Origin: G963668185 sp963668185
Lineage (GTDB): Bacteria > Chloroflexota > Dehalococcoidia > Lucifugimonadales > G963668185
Direction of reading: 5' to 3'
DNA: 64,000 nt
Assembly: GCA_963668185.1 (NCBI GenBank)
Contig: OY764162.1
Location: 248,001-312,000 of the forward strand
A model generated the notes under the pieces. It made no database searches, had not been told where the DNA came from, and saw only the letters and a list, made by a program, of their open reading frames with translations. The translations under genes and the position numbers were made by a program. This document shows positions 1 through 7,308 of this stretch, piece by piece (position 1 is the stretch's first letter; each line of letters begins with the position of its first letter).

Positions 1-2
1 GC

Positions 3-266
3 GGTTTCTTGACCTTGCCGACTGCCATAGTGGACGAGCTAAGACTGCCTTTCGCTTATGTCAGCCAAGCATTCTTGGCCAACGACGATGAAGTGCGCTT
101 CTACGTTCATCACGCTACGGTGTTGTGGAACGGTCAGCCAAGAGACATCGAGGCCGACGCGACTGGCAGCACCCCGCTCGTGGGTATGCTGTTGCTGGAC
201 GGGCATGACCTGAACGTGAGGGTCCGGAACGGCGGACGAGTGCTCATTCAGGCTGCGGAGAGCTAG
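3..266 (+). CDS. Clan AA (retropepsin-like) aspartic protease, 3' part
   Basis: The reading frame is open to the left edge, so this is the C-terminal ~87 residues of a gene that starts outside the window. The first residues read G-F-L-T-L-P, which is what normally follows the catalytic D-T-G of small bacterial retropepsin-like proteases; that Asp would lie just upstream. Near the end, PLVGMLLLDG is the typical second hallmark (L-G-M-x-L-L) followed by a short terminal beta-strand. A TTG at 9 could be read as a start but would remove the active site. A second protease of this fold lies at 6.5 kb. The fold assignment is fairly safe; the substrate is unknown. Confidence 0.65.
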   Translation, partial: GFLTLPTAIVDELRLPFAYVSQAFLANDDEVRFYVHHATVLWNGQPRDIEADATGSTPLVGMLLLDGHDLNVRVRNGGRVLIQAAES

Positions 267-322
267 GACAGCGCGGACGAGATCGCGGTGCGCACGTTCA
301 GCACGCCGTCGTCGTAGGGCGG

Positions 323-348
323 CCCTTCGACAAGCTCAGGGCGAACGG
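323..348 (+). repeat. Intergenic repeat family B copy
   Basis: Copy of a ~26-bp imperfect palindrome (core CCCTTCGACAAGCTCAGGG followed by CGAACGG). It recurs, sometimes with substitutions, near 5.83, 6.41, 10.31, 15.83, 16.40, 23.55, 45.12, 51.5 (twice) and 52.64 kb in either orientation, nearly always outside genes. It lies in the 374-bp gap 267-640, which holds only repeats and no credible gene. Confidence 0.75.
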
Positions 349-430
349 AGGAGTGCGCGGCCCCTCGGGGGACTCGGGGCAGGCTCCGCAGACTGGGGAA
401 GAGGCCGGAGGCCCCGCCGGCCCCGCCCCC

Positions 431-624
431 TGGATTCCGGCCTTCGCCGGAATGACGGGTGGGCGCGCTGCTAACTGTCATTCCGATCGAGCGGAGCGAG
501 AGAGGAATCCAAAGCCTCCCGCACGCCGCCAGGCCCCGCCCCCGGCGAGACGCGCGTTTGGCCGGGGCGCGGCGTTGGTGGAGCGCGGGGCGTCTGAGAT
601 TCCTCGGGGGACTCGGAATGACAG
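431..624. repeat. Repeat family C cluster (three arms)
   Basis: Three related segments: an inner palindrome (GATTCCGG..CCGGAAT) at 431-459; a left arm with CATTCCGATCGAGCG at 477-510; and a right arm GATTCCTCGGGGGACTCGG at about 598-623. The left and right arms are inverted relative to each other (TGTCATTCCG versus CGGAATGACA) and enclose ~88 bp of GC-rich filler. The same arm-filler-arm layout recurs at 9036-9182, so this is a defined composite element. Confidence 0.7.
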
Positions 625-640
625 TGGCGACGGCGCTGGC

Positions 641-1756
641 TCATGGTTCGGCGGGGGCGGGTTCGCTGTCGGGGTGTTCGGCGAAGGGGTCGAAGCCGCA
701 GTCGCAGGATGCTTTGCCGTGGGGACATGCTAGGCGGATGGGGCCGCGGCATGATTCGCGGATGCGCTTGACCGCGTCCATGATTTCTTCGGCGGCTATG
801 GCCTTTTCGACGGACGAGCGGGCGTGTTCGCTGAAGTAGTGCTCCTTTCCGTTGTGTATGATGATGCTGCCGCGTTTGCTGGGGTAAACAACGCTGGGGT
901 CCGGGGGCGTCGGGCGCCTTCCGACGGCGTCCATAAGGGCGTCGGCTGCTTTGAAGACGGCTCGCGTGTTGACGCCGGTGTCTCCGCTGTGGCCGTATGT
1001 GTTGGAGTACGGGGGTTCGTAACCGGCGAGGATGTCGGGAACCCCATCCCGGCCCTTCGACGGACTCAGGACAGGCTCTTCCCCAGCAGACTGGGGAAGG
1101 GGTGAGAGGGAGGACTGGGTCTCTTCGACGGCGCCGTTGGCGTCCGGAACCCCATCCCGGCCTTCCCCAGCAGACTGGGGAAGGGGTGAGAGGGAGGCGC
1201 CAGCGGACTGGGGAAGGGGTTCGAGTTCTGTGTCGGAAGGGGGAACCCCATCCCGGCCTTCCCCAGCAGACTGGGGAAGGGGGTTTAGTTCTGTGTCGGC
1301 GTAGGTGTCGTGGTGGAGGGGGCCGGGTGCGTCGTCGAAGCCTCGGCGCAGCAGTTCTTTGGCGGCGTCTATGCGGTGGTGGGGGCCGAAGCCTGGCATG
1401 AAGCCTAGCATGACGTCTATGAGGAATCGTATGGCTTGTCGTCCTCCGTCGGTCTCGGCGCGTATGAAGCGTGCGAGGTCGGGGTTGAGGCCGGTGGTGT
1501 CGAGGGTGTCGGCTTGGGACGCCTCGGCGGGCTCTGCGCGCATTGCTGAGGGCGTGGGCAGGCTGGCGAACTCTTTGGCTTCTTCGAAGCCGAGTTTGAT
1601 GAGTTGGCGTGCGGCGTCGAGTCTGTGGTGGGGCTTGGCGCCGCGGATCTGGTCCTGCATGGCGGCGACTAGGAAACGGACGATGAGTCTGCCGTCCTGG
1701 GTTTCTTCGCGGACGATGCGTTGTATGGGTGATATGGTATGCGCTTCGGTATCCAT
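641..1756 (-). CDS. Unknown protein with duplicated N-terminal motif and in-frame genomic repeats
   Basis: 371 residues; function not recognised. Two related ~45-residue segments (about residues 10-62 and 88-135) each pair a hydrophobic RxxIRFLxxxM helix with a PHHRxDAAxxLxxxGF helix, so the N-terminal half is an internal duplication. Residues ~140-240 are low-complexity and are made by four in-frame copies of repeat family A (LPQSAGEGRDGVP), one split by a family B-like segment. The C-terminus has a conserved-looking domain with HxGKEHYFSEHAR and a CPHGKASCDCG cysteine cluster that may bind metal. ATG 1756 is chosen because TTG 1792 lies inside a -35 box. The translation would be nearly leaderless. 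Confidence 0.6.
   Translation of the reverse strand: MDTEAHTISPIQRIVREETQDGRLIVRFLVAAMQDQIRGAKPHHRLDAARQLIKLGFEEAKEFASLPTPSAMRAEPAEASQADTLDTTGLNPDLARFIRAETDGGRQAIRFLIDVMLGFMPGFGPHHRIDAAKELLRRGFDDAPGPLHHDTYADTELNPLPQSAGEGRDGVPPSDTELEPLPQSAGASLSPLPQSAGEGRDGVPDANGAVEETQSSLSPLPQSAGEEPVLSPSKGRDGVPDILAGYEPPYSNTYGHSGDTGVNTRAVFKAADALMDAVGRRPTPPDPSVVYPSKRGSIIIHNGKEHYFSEHARSSVEKAIAAEEIMDAVKRIRESCRGPIRLACPHGKASCDCGFDPFAEHPDSEPAPAEP
1041..1285. repeat. Four copies of repeat family A inside a coding region
   Basis: Three full copies and one degenerate copy of family A lie inside the 641-1756 gene. The hallmark is a 10-bp hairpin, arms CCTTCCCCAG and CTGGGGAAGG around a CAGA loop, preceded by CCCCATCC. 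Hairpins sit at about 1077-1100, 1161-1184 and 1257-1280, with a degenerate half near 1199-1220. In the first copy a family B-like segment (CCCTTCGACGGACTCAGG) interrupts the element. Intergenic copies of the same element occur near 23.46, 29.43 and 43.76 kb. Confidence 0.85.
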
Positions 1757-1763
1757 AGGTTCT

Positions 1764-1792
1764 ATGATAGCGGGCGCGTACTGGCGTGTCAA
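1764..1792 (-). promoter_or_regulatory. Near-consensus sigma70 promoter
   Basis: On the minus strand TTGACA (1792-1787) is followed by a 17-nt spacer and TATCAT (1769-1764). Transcription would begin within a base or two of the ATG at 1756, which predicts a leaderless mRNA. This also argues against TTG 1792 as the start, since that TTG is part of the -35 box. Confidence 0.65.
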
Positions 1793-1855
1793 GGGGGTGG
1801 GGGGAGTGGATAGGGGATAGTGGTTAGTGGCGAGTGGGGAGCGGACGGGCGGTGG

Positions 1856-2017
1856 CTTGCCGGGGACGGGGGTTGGTTGAGGGCGAGAGGCTTTAGATTC
1901 CTCGGGGGACTCGGAATGACAGAGGGCGGGGCGCGTCTTGCCGGGGACGGGGGTTGATGCGAGGCGAGAGGCTTTAGATTCCTCGGGGGACTCGGAATGA
2001 CAGGGGCGCGGCGACGC
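1856..2017. repeat. Tandem duplication of an 81-bp unit carrying family C arms
   Basis: Two adjacent copies with a period of 81 bp (starting at 1856 and 1937) share CTTGCCGGGGACGGGGGTTG and GATTCCTCGGGGGACTCGG, with a few differences between them. They fill most of the gap 1757-2071, where I see no gene. Confidence 0.75.
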
Positions 2018-2071
2018 GTTGGCGGGGCGAACGTTCCTTGTCTATGTCTAGCTTGTTCGATTGGCCGAATC

Positions 2072-2743
2072 TCAGAGGTCGTAGCGGCGGCGTTTGTTTG
2101 AAGCTAGCTCGGCCTGCACGATGCGCAGGACTTCATCGACGGTTTCGGCCAGGTGTCCCTGGTGGTTGACTACGGTGTGGTCGAAGCTGCTTGCCTGCTC
2201 CATTTCGGACTCGGCTAGGGATAGGCGGGACTCAAGCGCGCTGGCCGATTCGGTCTTGCGTCCTTCCAGGCGCTGCCGGAGCGCTTCGAGGCTTGGCGCG
2301 GCAAGGAAGATGGTGACCGCGTCCGGGGCGATCTCTCGGACGCTTCCGGCACCCTGAACGTCGACCTTCAGGAAGACGATTTTGCCTTGCGAGAGCGCCT
2401 CTTTGACGGGGCGCTTGGGAGCGCCGTACAGGTTGCCGTACACGACGGCGTGCTCCAGCAGCCCGTCGCTGGCGAGCAGGTCTTCGAACTCGGAGACGGA
2501 GAGGAAACGGTATGGCTCGCCGTCACGCTCGCCGGGGCGCATGGGGCGCGTGGTGGCCGTTACGGCGAAGTGGCAGCCGGCCTCGCCCCGCAGACGTTCT
2601 CGGAGGCCGTCCATCACGGCGTCCTTGCCGACGCCGGAGGGGCCGGACAGCACGACCAGCAGGCTCGAATGCGGGCCGTTCGCCGGCTGGGATCCGGCCG
2701 GTGAGCCGCCGGCTAGGCGGTCAGGGTCTCGATCGTGTCCCAA
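2072..2743 (-). CDS. gmk: Guanylate kinase
   Basis: Phosphorylates GMP to GDP with ATP in the cytoplasm. Of 223 residues, the first ~27 are a Gly/Pro-rich extension. The P-loop GPSGVGKD is at residues 34-41 and the GMP-binding segment TTTRPMRPGERDG follows at about 63-75. Family members are usually 190-210 residues, so the annotated start may be a little long, and no good ribosome site separates the options. The 5' end overlaps the 3' end of aroA by about 31 bp, so gmk is last in the tyrA-aroA-gmk run and probably translationally coupled. Confidence 0.92.
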   Translation of the reverse strand: MGHDRDPDRLAGGSPAGSQPANGPHSSLLVVLSGPSGVGKDAVMDGLRERLRGEAGCHFAVTATTRPMRPGERDGEPYRFLSVSEFEDLLASDGLLEHAVVYGNLYGAPKRPVKEALSQGKIVFLKVDVQGAGSVREIAPDAVTIFLAAPSLEALRQRLEGRKTESASALESRLSLAESEMEQASSFDHTVVNHQGHLAETVDEVLRIVQAELASNKRRRYDL

Positions 2744-4032
2744 AACGCAGGGTATGAGATCGAGGCGTCGTCCGCGCCGGTCACGGTGGTCTCGCCGCCG
2801 GCCAGCAGGCCCGCGATGCCCATCGTCATGGCTATGCGGTGGTCGCCGTAGCTCCGGCAGGCCGTGCCGGTGAGCTTGCGGCCTCCGCGAACCAGCATGC
2901 CGTCTTCCAACTCTTCGACATCCGCGCCGAGGCGGGTGAGGCCGTCAACCGTGGCGGATATTCTGTCGGACTCCTTCACGCGGAGTTCCGAGGCGTCGCG
3001 GATGATCGTCGTGCCCTTCGCGTGGCAGGCTGCCAGCGCGAGGACGGGAAGCTCGTCGATGACGCGCGGTATCAGGTCGCCGGCGATCTCCACGCCGTTG
3101 AGGTCGCTGGACTCGACGACGATGTCGGCGGCGGGCTCTCCGAGGTCGTCGTGCTCGTTCTCCATGTGGAGACGCGCGCCCATGGACTCCAGCACTTCGA
3201 TGATGCCGGTGCGGGACGGGTTGATGCCGACGCTCCTGATGCGAAGCGTGGCGTTCGGGTGGCAGGCGGCTGCGACCATCCAGAACGCGGCGCCGCTGAT
3301 GTCCCCCGGCACGCGGATGTTGGCCGCCTGCAGCCTGGACCGCCGCACCGTCAGGTGCAGGCCGTCTTCGGCGATGTCCGCTCCCATCGCTTTCATCATG
3401 CGCTCGGTGTGATCGCGGCTCGTGGCCGGCGAGATGACGGTCGTCTCGCCCTGGGCGTGCAGGCCCGCGATGAGCAGGGACGACTTCAACTGGGCGCTGG
3501 CGACGGGAAGCTCGTACTCTATGCCTCTGAGGCCGCCGCCCTTGATCGCGATGGGGGCGAGCCTGTCGTCGCCGCGGGCCGAGATGCGAGCGCCCATGTG
3601 CGTGAGCGGCCTGATGATGCGGTCCATGGGCCTGCGGCGGAGGGAGCGGTCGCCGGAGAGGACGCTGAAGAAGGGCTGGGCCGCGAGCAGGCCGGTGACA
3701 AGGCGCATCGTGGTGCCGCTATTACCGGCGTTGAGCACGCTGGGGGGTTCCCTCAAGCCCTGCGGGCCTCTGCCGCGAACGAGGAAACAGTCCATCTCCT
3801 GATCTTCGTCGTCGTGGACGTGGTAGGGAAGGCGCTTGATGCGCGCGCCCAGTCCCCTCATGCACCGGAGGATGGAGTCCCTATCGTCTCCGACGCAGAG
3901 GTTGGAGACGATGGCCGAGCCTTCGGCGATGGCGTTCAGCAGGATGGCCCGGTGCGAGATCGACTTGTCTCCGGGAGGCGTCGCGGTGCCCTCCAGGGAG
4001 CGGGGCGGCGTGACGGTAGCGGCTTGCGGCAT
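2713..4032 (-). CDS. aroA: 3-phosphoshikimate 1-carboxyvinyltransferase (EPSP synthase)
   Basis: Joins phosphoenolpyruvate to shikimate-3-phosphate in the chorismate pathway. At 439 residues it has the normal family length. Hallmarks in order: GDKSISHRA (residues 21-29), LNAGNSGTTMRL near 103, LKSSLLIAGL, RVKESDRI and YGDHRIAMT near the C-terminus. It starts 6 bp after the tyrA stop and runs into gmk, so the aromatic pathway genes are one transcription unit. ATG 4032 leaves the expected short N-terminus. Confidence 0.96.
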   Translation of the reverse strand: MPQAATVTPPRSLEGTATPPGDKSISHRAILLNAIAEGSAIVSNLCVGDDRDSILRCMRGLGARIKRLPYHVHDDEDQEMDCFLVRGRGPQGLREPPSVLNAGNSGTTMRLVTGLLAAQPFFSVLSGDRSLRRRPMDRIIRPLTHMGARISARGDDRLAPIAIKGGGLRGIEYELPVASAQLKSSLLIAGLHAQGETTVISPATSRDHTERMMKAMGADIAEDGLHLTVRRSRLQAANIRVPGDISGAAFWMVAAACHPNATLRIRSVGINPSRTGIIEVLESMGARLHMENEHDDLGEPAADIVVESSDLNGVEIAGDLIPRVIDELPVLALAACHAKGTTIIRDASELRVKESDRISATVDGLTRLGADVEELEDGMLVRGGRKLTGTACRSYGDHRIAMTMGIAGLLAGGETTVTGADDASISYPAFWDTIETLTA

Positions 4033-4038
4033 GTCCGG

Positions 4039-5043
4039 CTATCGCCTCCCGCCTCTGTCGTAGGTCCACTGCCGGGCCTTCTCGCGCTCGGACATCTCGC
4101 GCTGTCTCCGCATCAGGCGGTCGCCGAACAGGAACGCGCCCATGCTCTGCATCGAGGTTGGCAGTTCCGGGCCCGCGCGGTCTTCGACCACGCCGTGCTC
4201 CCACCTTGCGCGGGCCTCCCATGCCTCGATGAAGACGTGGAGCAGGTCTTCGCCGTCCTCGGCGATCTGAGCGCGGTACGCCTGGAGTTCGGCGATCAGC
4301 TTGTCGATCCACTGCGCGAGAAGCTCGGGATTGGCTTTCGAGATCGCGTGATTGTCCTCCGGGTTTTCGGAAGCCAGCCTGCTCACCGTCTCCCACTCGG
4401 TGGAGACGAGGCGGTGCATCTCTCTCCATGACTCGCTGGACGTGGTGGCCGTGACCAGCGCCGCCGACAGGACGACCGGCAGGTAGCTCGTCCCGGCAGC
4501 GAAGGAGTCGTGCTCCAGCGCGTCCATGAAGAACGGCTTTGCGCCGAGCGCGTCGGCCAGGCCGACGACCGTCTTGACGGCCGCTTCGGGCGCGGAGACC
4601 GGCGGGACGATGCAGTACCGGCAGTCCCGGAAGGCGTCGCCGTCCGCGTCCTCCAGGTTGGCGATGGGCTTCTTAGGGAGCGGGCGGCCTGGGATGAAGT
4701 AAACGCCTTCCTTCACGTACTGCTCCGCCCACTCGACGACCCTGGACTTCATTACGCCGAGGTCCGTGATAACCGTGCCGGGTTCGAGGCGCTGACCGAG
4801 GGTCTTCAGCAGGTCCTCGGTCTCGCCCATGTCGGCGTCCAGGATGACGAGGTTCGCGCCGTTCACCGCGGCTCCAAGGCCGGCGTACGTGCGGTCCACG
4901 GCTCCGACCTTGTTGGCGTTTGAGGCGTTCCTGCGCTCGCGGGACGTGCCGATGATCTCGGCGTTGGCGAGGTTCGCCTTCTTCAGTCCGAGGCCGACCG
5001 ACGTGCCGAGCGGCCCCAACCCGACTATTGTGATTCGTTCCAC
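4039..5043 (-). CDS. Prephenate/arogenate dehydrogenase-family protein
   Basis: 334 residues with an N-terminal Rossmann nucleotide-binding motif (VGLGPLGTSVG, residues 7-17) and the all-helical C-terminal TyrA dimerisation domain. Its place directly before aroA supports a role in tyrosine synthesis. However, the residue that is normally the catalytic His in GGHPMAG-type motifs is Arg here (PGRPLPKKP, near residue 119), and the S-H-L-P-H motif of the C-domain reads TSYLPVV. Fold and pathway are supported; I cannot assert normal prephenate dehydrogenase activity, so no symbol is assigned. Confidence 0.75.
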   Translation of the reverse strand: MERITIVGLGPLGTSVGLGLKKANLANAEIIGTSRERRNASNANKVGAVDRTYAGLGAAVNGANLVILDADMGETEDLLKTLGQRLEPGTVITDLGVMKSRVVEWAEQYVKEGVYFIPGRPLPKKPIANLEDADGDAFRDCRYCIVPPVSAPEAAVKTVVGLADALGAKPFFMDALEHDSFAAGTSYLPVVLSAALVTATTSSESWREMHRLVSTEWETVSRLASENPEDNHAISKANPELLAQWIDKLIAELQAYRAQIAEDGEDLLHVFIEAWEARARWEHGVVEDRAGPELPTSMQSMGAFLFGDRLMRRQREMSEREKARQWTYDRGGRR

Positions 5044-5104
5044 GGACTCGCTCCTGCCCTCTCTTCCCGGCCCCGATCCGACGTGAACATCTTAAACGAA
5101 CGGG

Positions 5105-5806
5105 CTAGACGGCGTAGCCGCTCAGCAGTATGGCCTCAAGAGCGTTGACCACGGGGCCGATGACCGTCCAGAGGATGCTGATGTTGGTGAACAGACCCAC
5201 GGCGATAAGCACAATCAGAATGATCGGACCGAAGCGCTCCGTCTTCGCAAATACGTTGGACGCGTTCCTGGGCAGGAGGCCGACGGCCACTTTGAAGCCG
5301 TCCAGCGGCGCGATCGGAAGAATGTTGAACACGGCGAGCAGGATGTTCCAGGAGATTATCGAGATGACGACGTAGCCGGGCAGGTCTGAGAGGTTGCCAT
5401 GAAAGAAGGTGAAGGTCCGGTGTCCCTCGCCCAGCAGTCCGATGCTGAGAGGCACCGCCAGCGCCGCCGCCAGCAGGATGTTGGATACGGGGCCGGCCGC
5501 GGCGACTATGGCGGTCCCGCTTCGAGGATCGGGGCGCAGGACGGCCCCGTTCACCGGGACGGGCTTGCCCCATCCGAAGCCGGCGAAGAGGATCATCATC
5601 GAGCCCATCGGGTCGAGGTGCCTCATGGGGTTCAGCGTGACTCTGCCAAGCCGGTGCGCGGTGTCGTCGCCGAGCCGCAAGGCTGCGACCGCGTGGCTGA
5701 ACTCGTGGAACGTAACGGCGGCCAACAGCGAGGCCACCACCACTGCGAGGGTGATGATGACGCCAACCGGATCGGCGTCGAACTGTCTCAGCAGGATAAA
5801 GAGCAT
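5105..5806 (-). CDS. Site-2 protease family zinc metalloprotease (M50)
   Basis: A 233-residue integral membrane protease. The zinc site HEFSH is at residues 34-38 inside the first long hydrophobic segment. The third ligand is in the N-I-L-P-I-A-P-L-D-G motif near residue 168, and an AAAGPVSN-type loop lies between them. There are about five hydrophobic segments and no PDZ domain, as in the short sporulation/archaeal-type S2P subgroup. It lies 61 bp upstream of tyrA on the same strand; there is no substrate clue in the neighbourhood. Confidence 0.88.
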   Translation of the reverse strand: MLFILLRQFDADPVGVIITLAVVVASLLAAVTFHEFSHAVAALRLGDDTAHRLGRVTLNPMRHLDPMGSMMILFAGFGWGKPVPVNGAVLRPDPRSGTAIVAAAGPVSNILLAAALAVPLSIGLLGEGHRTFTFFHGNLSDLPGYVVISIISWNILLAVFNILPIAPLDGFKVAVGLLPRNASNVFAKTERFGPIILIVLIAVGLFTNISILWTVIGPVVNALEAILLSGYAV

Positions 5807-5873
5807 TCAGCTGGCGGATTGTGCTTCGGCAGGCTCAGCACGAACGGTTGTGGTCACAGGCGGCTCGCGCGGG

Positions 5874-6296
5874 TTATGCGCCTCCGCAGCCGCCGCCTCC
5901 ACATCCGCAGCCCCCGCCACCGCCGCCGCCGCCGCATCCACCTCCCCCGCCACCGCCGCATCCTCCGCCGCCGCAGGCGCAGCCGCCGGACTGCACGTTG
6001 GGGTTGCTGATCACGAAGCCGCTCCGCATCAGGCCCTCGACGTAGTCGATCTGGGCGCCCTCGATCAGCGGGACGCTCTCGGCGTCCACGAGGACCTTCA
6101 CGGCGCTGGCGTCGATGACGATGTCGCCTTCAGCCGGCTCCTTCTCGACGCCGAGCATGTACTGGATGCCGCCGTTGCCGCCGGGCATTACCATGACGCG
6201 CAGCAGCGAACCTTCTTCGTCCTGCTCCTTGAGCGCGTCCACCAGCTTTTCGGCGGCGAGCGGCGTAACTTCGATGATGTCTGAGGTTGTGGTCAT
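5874..6296 (-). CDS. A-type Fe-S carrier (IscA/ErpA/HesB-like) with Cys-Gly tail
   Basis: 140 residues with the HesB/IscA fold: an ITxxAAEKL-like start (VTPLAAEKLVDAL), LRVMVMPGGNGG, a YMLGV strand and a DYVEGLMRSGFVISNPN region. ATG 6296 is chosen because GAGGAG lies 4 bases upstream; a longer frame has no site. Two features are odd. The first conserved Cys of the family (GGCSG) is replaced (PGGNGG). The usual terminal C-G-C motif is expanded into a ~36-residue tail of glycine runs with seven cysteines. It may be a metal-binding relative rather than a standard Fe-S carrier. Confidence 0.78.
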   Translation of the reverse strand: MTTTSDIIEVTPLAAEKLVDALKEQDEEGSLLRVMVMPGGNGGIQYMLGVEKEPAEGDIVIDASAVKVLVDAESVPLIEGAQIDYVEGLMRSGFVISNPNVQSGGCACGGGGCGGGGGGGCGGGGGGGGCGCGGGGCGGA

Positions 6297-6500
6297 GGTC
6301 TCCTCGGCGGGTTGGCGTCCTGAGTATGCGTCTGGATTGATGCTAGCAGTCCCCGAACCTATGGTCAACGGAAACCGGGCTGGGCGGCTGCGCTGTCCGT
6401 TGTGGTTCGACAGGCTCACCACGAACGGGCTGGGCACCTTTCACGTGGTCAACGGAAACGGGGCTGGGCGGCTGTTCAGGGTTGGGGGAGTGGATAGTTG

Positions 6501-6935
6501 TTAGTTGGGGGGTTGGGTTTCCGGCGACGCCAGGGTGATTCTTCTGTTAGGGCCGTCCAAAGTCAATACAAGCTCGCTCAAGACGTCCATTCCAACGAGG
6601 GCCAAGACCCTGTGCCGTTCCATCAAGGGCAACGAAACAAAAGTCGTCGCAATCGTGATGTCCCAAGCGGGAAGATGGAGGAGTCCGCTGAACTGCCTGG
6701 CCTCCTGGCTACCCGTGATCCCCATTATGGACATCGGCTCCGCCGTTTCGGGCAGGCCCAAGCTCAGCGCACGATCCAAGTCCAGGACGGACACTTGAGC
6801 GCCGGTATCTATGAGTATGGCGCCTTCCGCCATAGGCGCGCTTGTAGTCAAGCTCAGGCCATTACCGTGGGCGTCAACGCGACCGATGATCCCGTGAACC
6901 AGCGGTTGATTGTCAAAGATCCCGGACTGGTACAT
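6501..6935 (-). CDS. Retropepsin-like aspartic protease (clan AA)
   Basis: 144 residues, close to the size of one retropepsin monomer. The active-site motif ILIDTGAQVSVLD lies near residues 41-53, and ALVGMDVLSELVLTL near 112-126 matches the second hallmark of the fold. Such proteins act as homodimers with one Asp each; this one has no signal peptide. Its 5' end overlaps the small gene 6913-7176 by 23 bp, so the two are co-translated, with the small gene first. Confidence 0.82.
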   Translation of the reverse strand: MYQSGIFDNQPLVHGIIGRVDAHGNGLSLTTSAPMAEGAILIDTGAQVSVLDLDRALSLGLPETAEPMSIMGITGSQEARQFSGLLHLPAWDITIATTFVSLPLMERHRVLALVGMDVLSELVLTLDGPNRRITLASPETQPPN

Positions 6936-7176
6936 GGTCCACGCGGGTCATTGGGCCAACTACGCCTACGACGTATCCGATGTGCCTGACCAGGCACGCG
7001 CCGCTCCCGGTAAGCCTGAGGGCCACCTCAGAAGCTTCCCGGTTTGAGTCGTACACGCCCACGAGCCGCTCGTTTGCGACCACGGCCCACTTGCCGAAGG
7101 AGTTGGCTTCCAGATCCTCGCGCAATGTTTCATAGAACGCGCTTTGCCTTCGTAGGTCAACCTTCGTTGTTTCCAT
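6913..7176 (-). CDS. Small protein upstream of and overlapping aspartic protease
   Basis: 87 residues. ATG 7176 has GGGGAG six bases upstream, whereas a longer frame to 7260 has no site. It contains a stretch (WAVVANERLVGVYDSNREA) typical of small proteins found next to retropepsin-like genes in many bacteria, where a 'how it reads its own sequence' strand pair is followed by a helix. The role is unknown; a substrate, chaperone or regulator of the adjacent protease is an inference from the 23-bp overlap only. Confidence 0.65.
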   Translation of the reverse strand: METTKVDLRRQSAFYETLREDLEANSFGKWAVVANERLVGVYDSNREASEVALRLTGSGACLVRHIGYVVGVVGPMTRVDHVPVRDL

Positions 7177-7308
7177 TTCTTGCTCCCCGGCCAGACGATC
7201 CGTTTTAACAGTATATCGCAAGGGCGGCTGCGCTTCCTTGACAAGGCGGACGGGAGTCAATAGCTTGGGGCCAGCTTCAGGCTATACCAGCAAGGCAGGT
7301 CATTTGCC

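Noticed and set aside
263..839. Several overlapping short frames in the first gap
   Set aside because: All are translations of repeat families B and C (Arg/Pro-rich in every frame).
2839..4431. 530-residue plus-strand frame opposite aroA and tyrA
   Set aside because: It is antisense to two clear enzymes; its composition (Ala/Arg/Gly/Val, no motifs) is the usual mirror of high-GC coding DNA.
5821..6045. Plus-strand proline-rich frame
   Set aside because: Antisense of the Cys-Gly tail of the A-type carrier homologue; no start signal.
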